A DNA stretch of 64,000 bases, taken from assembly GCA_000708835.1 (NCBI GenBank), contig DF237040.1:1-64000 (forward strand). The letters run 5' to 3'. Positions 57,782 through 64,000 of the stretch are shown piece after piece. The stretch's first letter is position 1; each line of letters begins with the position of its first letter. The notes beneath the pieces were generated by a model that did not search any database, had not been told where the DNA came from, and worked only from the letters and a program-made list of their open reading frames with translations. The translations under genes and the position numbers were made by a program. The stretch is from Klebsormidium nitens. Taxonomy: Eukaryota; Streptophyta; Klebsormidiophyceae; Klebsormidiales; Klebsormidiaceae.

Positions 57782-60714
57782 CTACGAATAACGGCGAGGC
57801 GGGGAGTCAATGGCCTTCACCGCGTCTTCGGTGGTAAACTCTCCTGCAGAAGAAGAACATTGCTGTGAGATGTCGACTCGTACAAATTAAAAGAGAGAAT
57901 CTTCAACAGCGGGCGTCTGCAGCACGTGCTTGCGCGGCGACATTCGGGTGAACCACATCGCCCTCAAGTCGCCGTGAATATCAGACGTTCTGACTTTTCG
58001 AAGCGACTTTGAAGCGATTATCTTGCGGGCAATTCGTCTCCAGGTGTGATGAGTACTTCGTACAGGCAACGACCGCAAACGCCTGACGTCGGTTGGGTGT
58101 TGGTTCAATGCCAACCCAAACCCAGTTCAAGCATATCTCTTTCTTTGTCAGTGCTTTTGAGTTTTCACAGATTACACTGAACGGGATCGCGTGAGCAATT
58201 CTCCCAAGAAAAATCCCAAGAACGAGGATGACCTTCTGGTGTCTAAATGTACTTATCGGACTTTCCCTTCCAGTCATGATTCGTCCTATTCGGGGTGAGA
58301 CGCGGATCCACAATGTAGTGACCACCAGAAGATGGCAACCAAACAAAGAAGATAGTAAGGTCGGACGATCATAAGCGACAGGGCGACTTTCTGTTGCGGG
58401 AGGCGCCCATGATGGTCGCCCTTTGTGTGGGTGCAGGCGTCCCACACCTCGAAGCAATCGAGACGAAAGTGGAAGCTCAAAAATGGCGGAATTCGAGGTA
58501 CCCGTTTGTCAATCAGGGCCGGAACCATCCCGTACTCCCTGAGGTGCGGGATGACTTTCTTGTAGAGTGGATCCGCAATTCGTCGCAAGAAAAATGCAAA
58601 GCGAGCAGAAAGAGGAAGAGGGCCTTCGACCAGGACAAGTGACCATCTTTTTGCAAAATGTCCTACTGACAACCATGGAGCCCCTCAAGGACAGTCACAA
58701 AGTTCCAGGAAAATTTGCTGGAAGGAGAGGGCGACCTACCGTGGTGCAGCAGCTGCTTCGTGGTCGCCGTCTCCCTGGGCTTGAAGTAGCCCACCTTCTT
58801 GACGAAGTCGTAGACCAGCACGGCGGCCAGAACGGAGGCGCAGAAGCCGATCCCCCCGAAGGTCAGCCCGTAGACGGCGTTCGTGCGGCGCTGGTCAGGG
58901 GGGTAGTCTGCGGAGACGGTTAAGGCGAGATGGTCAAGATGGTTAGGGCTAGATGGTTAAGAATAGACAAAGATGGTTAAGGCTTAGAAATGAACATTGG
59001 AGAAAAGTCCCGGTCCTTGAGGTTATTCACCAGCTTTACCAACTTGGAAGTGATTTGGGAAAGGGAGATACGTTGGGGGTGTGACCAAGGTTCTAGACAA
59101 GTTTCTCTGAAGCAAAATCTTTTCAGGACAATCAAAAGGCTGTCTGACAGGCCGTACGACAGCTCGATGCTGAGACGGACTTTTCGAAAAGTAGAACAGG
59201 CTGCCCAGTAAGTATATGCAAATCATGAAATCCTGAACAAATGGCAGCGCTTGGCACGAAATGTTTGCCTTTTGCCAGCTGCACTTGGGCTTGTCTGACC
59301 GGCAGCTGGAACTGACAAATGATGAGATTGTACCCACAGGTTAGATCCGATCAGGGACAAACAATTGAAGGTCCGGCCGAAATCCAAAAGGCCCTCTGAT
59401 CGTTGGCTCCTGTTTGAGCCCTCTACCGAACCCAAAAACCATCAGCCAGATATCCGCTATCTCCTGAGTCAACCAATCACCAAAAATGTCCTCTCTTCTG
59501 TGTCTTCCTGCAAGTCCCTCCCTCCCTGGTGTCAGCAGGCAACGGTCCAGACGATCTCGATATCGTGCTCTGCCCGACAAAGCAATGCCCAGTCAATCAC
59601 GCTTTTCAAGGCAGAGTAGCTGACGCAATTTAGCTGACAATATCTCTTGTTAAGGATGGCGTCAGCGTATGAAGGAAGGCTCACGTGGCGGCGGCGGCGG
59701 GGGAGCCTTCTTGGGTGCGGGGGCGGGCGCTTTCTTTGGGGAGGGGCCGGGGGCTTTGGCGGGGGAAGCCACCGCCGATGTTGTGTTTGTAGCAGTACTG
59801 TTAGAAGCTGCAAAACAGAGGAGACACGTCAGCGTAGAGTGGGTAGGGCGGTCGCTTTCTATGGAGCGGGACCAATGGCTTTGGTGGGGGATGCGACCGC
59901 CGTCATTGTGTTTGTGGCGGTTCTGTTAAAGGCTGCAAGATGGGAACGACATATCAAGATGCAGTAAACGCTATTTTGATGCAAATGTAGCTTAATGTGA
60001 TGATGGGTATCTTGATATCAGAGTAGCAGGACATTCTGACATGATAACGTACATGTGCTACGATGGTCAGGTGGAAAGAGAAGACTGTCGATACCAACGT
60101 TATAGTAAAGGTAGGAAACCTAGGGCTGTGTTCAGGAAATGCATGGAAGACACAGAGGAAGAAGAGGATAGGAGTGATATAAAGGTTTTTGATCTATGAG
60201 TATGGTCAAACGGGGCTCTAATAATGAATGCATTTAAAATGATCAACGTCCCTAATCACGGCGATGCCCATGCTCTGAATCAAGTCGGACAAGAAACAGC
60301 TCCGCTTGACCAGGAATAACAAGGATGCACCAGATGCATAGGCGAAGAGTGAAAGCTTGTAGACTAGAGAGGCGGAAGGGACTGAGAGGTCTGCAGAGAG
60401 GACAGGGGTAAAACAATCCCGCGGTTTCATGCGTTGCTTCAGCAGAGTACTTCTCTTCTACTGGCTCCGCGAGACCCTTGGCAGGTTGACCTTCGCACAA
60501 AAGCTACCCAGAACCATAACTTTTTGAAAGCTTTGAGGGATTGCGCAATAGACAAGAATCGAAACCCCAACAAAGGCACAGCTTTTCATATCATGAACAA
60601 ATTGGCGATTGCCTCTGGGGAAGCTTGGAGTGAGAGCCTTACTCTGAGCATGCGATGATGGAAGGTTGGAAAGCGCAATCAGGGCCAGCAAAAGAACCAC
60701 AAGGGTCCAGGTAC
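57782..60714 (-). CDS. Small secreted/single-pass membrane protein with Pro-Ala-rich ectodomain (5' end unresolved)
   Basis: I do not recognise the family. Minus-strand exons: 60643-60714 (perhaps longer upstream), 59685-59807, 58740-58907, 57782-57843. The phases agree across all three introns. In order the product has a hydrophobic leader (TWTLVVLLLALIALSNLPSSHAQ), a Ser/Thr/Ala then Pro/Ala/Lys-rich stretch (SPAKAPGPSPKKAPAP, ending in six prolines) like an arabinogalactan backbone, one helix (AVYGLTFGGIGFCASVLAAV), and a short tail ending SPPRRYS. I infer a signal peptide, a glycosylated outer part and a cytosolic tail. No in-frame ATG precedes the leader before a stop, so a first exon probably lies upstream of a good acceptor at 60715-60717. 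A decayed copy of the Pro-rich exon start lies in the upstream intron. Confidence 0.65.
59825..59932 (-). repeat. Degenerate echo of the Pro-Ala exon start
   Basis: Read on the minus strand, the acceptor and first about 80 bp of the exon beginning at 59807 recur beginning at 59932, 125 bp upstream. The copy reads FNRTATNTMTAV, ASPTKAIGPAP and then meets a stop; the true exon reads SNSTATNTTSAVASPAKAPGPSP. The CTTGCAG-type acceptor is retained, so it is a potential decoy exon. Confidence 0.8.
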
Positions 60715-60781
60715 CTGGAAGATACGCAGGAAGAAAGTGGGTTGATTGAAGACCGTATAAACTGGAATCTTTCCCCGCCAA

Positions 60782-63621
60782 AGCTCTTCTATCGAAGAGG
60801 ATATTGAAAAGTAGGGTAGAACAAGCATGGCAGGCAGTTCAGCTAAAGACAGTCTTCTTGCACTTGGTCATCCTTCTTGCACTTGGGAACTTTTTTCTAT
60901 GAGAAACTCCACTGTCTTGCGCTTGTGCAGAAATGAAATTCGAAGACTCTGCAGTGAACAGGTGTCTATAGTGTCAATCTGAGTCCTCAGAGCTGCCAAC
61001 CAAAACACTCCGTAGGCATGACTTTTGGCTGGTGTATTTCAAGTAGAATCAGTGCCAGATCCTGGTTCAAACTTTCACGTTACTCGCCGAAAGCCCATCA
61101 AAGAGGCCCTCATCTTTCAGCCTTAGCTTGAATCATTTCAAAGAACCCAGCGCTAACTTAGTTTTCAAAGCTCTCCTCCTCAAGTTCCCCATTCCCCACA
61201 TTATGCAAGGCGCTACACTATTTTTGGGAGAAGGCAGGAAGACTCTTGACTCTTGACCACTCAACTTGCAGCTGCCCCTTCCACAAACAATGACTGCAGG
61301 GGATCCCCATAAAGAAAGCCAGTGGACTCCCAAAATGTTTAGCTTCTGTTTAAGGGTGACACCCAGGAATAGCCACTCAAGATCAGCCACTCAAAACCTT
61401 GCCGTTGGCAGCTAACGATTGATCAATGTTCTAGCACTTGGTGAAAAGATTGGTGTTATGACAATGTGAGATTCTTAAACTCTCAGCACAAGACATGATG
61501 GCACTGTGGCGGTCAGGCAGCTGAAAGGCATCAGGTAGTGCAAACGCATTGTCGTTCTTGAAAATAAATGTTCCACTCACCTTGCAATCTTAGCGACCGA
61601 GCCATGTTTTATAGCCTCACTCAGCAGTCCTTCTTTTCAGAGTGTTGCCTATGGGCAGCTCAAACGTCCCCTTTTGGCTTTGACCAGCTTCCCTACTTGC
61701 ACTGGTGCCTCTATCTGATCTTTGTTATGTGATCTGTACAATCACAGCTTTGCTCTTCGAGAGCTTCTTGCCAAACGATGATCGAGTTTCTTCACGTTTT
61801 TCGGCTACTACCAATACTGGACTGTGACAAACTTTCTGCGTGATCAATCTCTGTGAAGGTCGGAGGAGGAGCGGCAGTCAATTGCGATCAAGGGCTGCTC
61901 CAAAAGTATCATATGCAAGCTCAAACGAGAGTGCAAAAAGTCTCTCGATCGGGCATTCAATGCACCTGTGAGAGCAATGTCCAAGGAAGAAGGAATGCAA
62001 ATGCACTCTTATGATAACAGGGTTCCAGCTCTGAGCTCTGCATCCATATGCACAAGCTTGCTAGCGAGAGGACACCACATGCACAGACGTGAGCAAACTT
62101 GCAGTCTGGACGGCAAAAGAAGGAGAGGCGCACCGATCGAACCTTCTGCATGAACATTGCGCAACTGATACGGTATGCACGCCGTGGCGTGGTGTCCAGG
62201 TCCTCGGAACCGAATGCCTGGCCGGTGGAGACTCCCGGGCAAACATGTACCCCGCTGCATCGTTGATTGGATTTGCTGCTTCCATGTGATTGTCCGATGA
62301 GGCGCTGGATAGCCCGGTGATCCTCCGGGAGAGCATGCACGTGCGCGTCATGCTTCAGACCAGATGCACTGCACCTACCACACTGCGGTGCCAAAGTTTC
62401 CAGTCGACTCAATGATTGGAATAGGAGGCGGAACTAAATGCTGGTGTCAGAACGAGCTCGGCCGTACGGCCTTCCGGCTTTTTGCCAAATTGTGCAACTA
62501 TAGCATCCGAAGCGCGGCCGCGGCTTGGACGGTCACCGTTGGGGGCGGCCGGGCCGCCCGCGGGCGCCGGACAGGCCGCGCTCACTGTATAGTATATGCA
62601 CTTCCTCTCACCAACTTAGATTACAACAACAACAACGATATAAACAATAGTTCGCTGGCCAAGCCAACTCAAAGTCGGGCAGTGAGTGCCACAGCACCTC
62701 AGATACTAGCATGTCGAGCGGGAGGGGCATGAGTCGCATGACGCATCAAAGATGCTGCATGTGCATGGTACTAACAATATTCATGCCCGGTTCGATGCAA
62801 ACGATCGAAAGAATCAATCCTGAGTTCTGAAAATGCTTTCAATCAATATGCGCGCCGGCCCGCGACAAAACAGTGCGCTAGATCCAATTTCATCATGTGT
62901 GGTATAGGGTAGTACGCGACTACACCAAATTGCTTCTTTTGAGCATGTGCAGCTAGCTTAGTTTGCAATAGCGCGTGGCCAAATGGCACCCAAATAAGTT
63001 GACCTAGCCCTTTGGCTAGTGCAGATTTGGCGCTGCACTTGATTGCATTAACATACATACCGAGCTGCATGACCATCGGCCCCTTTGTACAATCGCATGT
63101 TGGAGTGGAATACGAGCTTCCAACGTGGTACGTGGGAACCTAGACTCAACAGTGACAGAAGTTTTTTGATGCATCAGATCGCCAACATGACAGAAGTCGA
63201 GCCAAGCGACCAAAGGCGTCTTGTATGGTTCCGAAAGTAGCTAAAGAAATGCTCCATCACTCTCGAGTGCGCTACTTGGCGCACAGATGGGGACCCTATA
63301 CTGACCCTATATCGACCCTATATCGTACATTTTGAAGCAGGACACGAACCCTCTCCGCCCCCTCTATCCGTCTTTGGTTCACAGTCTCGAGCTCCGGCCC
63401 CCACAACCCCATTCTTATTTCTTCTGCCGACCTTGTTCCGGAACCCCCCTCAAGGGGCAACCGACAACCCTCCCAACCGAATCCCCCGACCCCTCTCCGA
63501 GTGTCAAACTACGACTCGCCGCACGCATCCCCCAAACCCTCTCAGGGCTTGACCGAGACCTCCCGACCGCCCCCCCAAACCCCTAAAAACGGCCTCCCAA
63601 CCGCGTCCCCCGGGGGATCCC
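60782..63621. other. About 2.8 kb without a recognised gene
   Basis: It probably holds the first exon and promoter of the membrane-protein gene on its left side, but I could not fix them. 60800-61800 has only short open frames. 61900-63300 has the CATG/GATC-rich flavour of other gene-free stretches, with a GC-rich CCGCGGCC/GGGCGGCC tract at about 62510-62580. 63300-63620 is C-rich with CCCTATA(T/C)CGACCC-type repeats near 63290-63325. Confidence 0.35.
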
Positions 63622-63882
63622 TCAAAGCGCATACGGCGACCTCCCGAGCTCCACGTCCTTGGCCGGGTCCGGCGCGTCACTGTACTTGGCCCGCATCTGG
63701 TCGCCCAAAATCTGCGCCTTGGATTGTTGGCGCTCTTCATTATCGCGGCCCTTCCATGGCACCCAGCCCCGCTTGGGCGGCAAGTGCTTGAAGCGGCGCC
63801 CGGTGGCCGGGTCGATCTTGTCCACCGGGAGCGGCGCGCGCTGACAGCTGTACACCATGCACGCGAGCACGAACGCCACGGC
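63622..63882 (-). CDS. Last exon of a gene cut by the right edge
   Basis: A minus-strand exon follows a clear acceptor (TTGCTCTGCAG) and runs 87 codons to TGA. It begins with a hydrophobic stretch (AVAFVLACMVYSC), probably part of a membrane helix. Then come VDKIDPATGRRFKHLPPKRG, WVPWKGRDNEERQQ and a hydrophilic end AKDVELGRSPYAL. High third-position GC and the splice context support coding. The 5' exons lie beyond position 64000. I do not recognise the family. A single-helix membrane protein with a cytosolic or stromal tail is the most that can be inferred. Confidence 0.65.
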   Translation of the reverse strand, partial: AVAFVLACMVYSCQRAPLPVDKIDPATGRRFKHLPPKRGWVPWKGRDNEERQQSKAQILGDQMRAKYSDAPDPAKDVELGRSPYAL

Positions 63883-64000
63883 CTGCAGAGCAAAGAATGC
63901 AAATCGAAGATGAGACACGAGGGTCAAATCCCCTTAAGGGTACCTTAAAATTATTCTTAGGGATGCACGTGTTGGTGATGCTAAGAGCTGTACACAAAAG

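Noticed and set aside
58920-58990. Repeated AGATGGTTAAG as a minisatellite
   Set aside because: Only about four imperfect copies over 70 bp inside an intron; too short and irregular to call a feature.
63504-63902. Long overlapping open frames on both strands at the right edge
   Set aside because: High GC keeps several frames open. Only the minus frame with a proper acceptor at 63882 gives a sensible membrane segment and stop.
1-64000. CRISPR arrays, bacterial operons, ribosome-binding sites
   Set aside because: No regularly spaced identical repeats with unique spacers. Genes are intron-rich and singly spaced, as in a eukaryotic nucleus.

Overview
The window is nuclear DNA of a green plant-lineage eukaryote. 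Coding sequence is split by GT-AG introns, and recognisable products include a RabD/Rab1 GTPase, a chloroplast EGY3-type pseudoprotease, the plant At1g19600-type pfkB kinase and an expanded set of EID1-like F-box proteins. Mixed base composition, modest introns and a eukaryotic Ohr gene would suit a streptophyte alga such as Klebsormidium or an early land plant. That placement is inference; no species marker was seen.

Layout. 0.4-4.1 kb: a tandem duplication (about 2.14 kb unit) of an unknown four-helix membrane protein, one copy intact and one broken. 4.3-7.7 kb: a four-exon organic hydroperoxide resistance (Ohr/OsmC) gene with a basic N-terminal extension. 9.2-13.5 kb (minus): a complete nine-exon RabD/Rab1 gene. 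15.0-18.6 kb (minus): a four-exon pfkB-family kinase, divergent from 20.3-29.7 kb (plus): an EGY3-like gene of about twelve exons whose internal exons are bordered by degenerate tandem copies of their own edges. 29.7-35.3 kb: no recognised gene, with one hairpin-type repeat. 35.3-56.1 kb: an F-box cluster made of three head-to-head pairs (pseudogene/intact start at 36.3/36.9, 46.3/46.9 and 52.9/53.6 kb). The first and third pairs are copies of one segmental duplication of about 4 kb. An orphan, highly conserved copy of the last EGY3 exon lies inside this cluster at 42.28 kb. 57.8-60.7 kb (minus): a small signal-peptide/Pro-Ala-rich/single-helix membrane protein. 63.6-63.9 kb (minus): the last exon of a gene that runs off the right edge.

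Most gene models were built by reading splice sites and requiring reading phase to close across every junction. The Ohr, Rab1, pfkB and 44-46 kb F-box models close perfectly. EGY3 closes with one weak donor. Four F-box models each need one length correction, which is either true decay or assembly error. Local duplication at every scale, from 125-195 bp exon-edge repeats to 4 kb gene pairs, is the dominant theme of the window.
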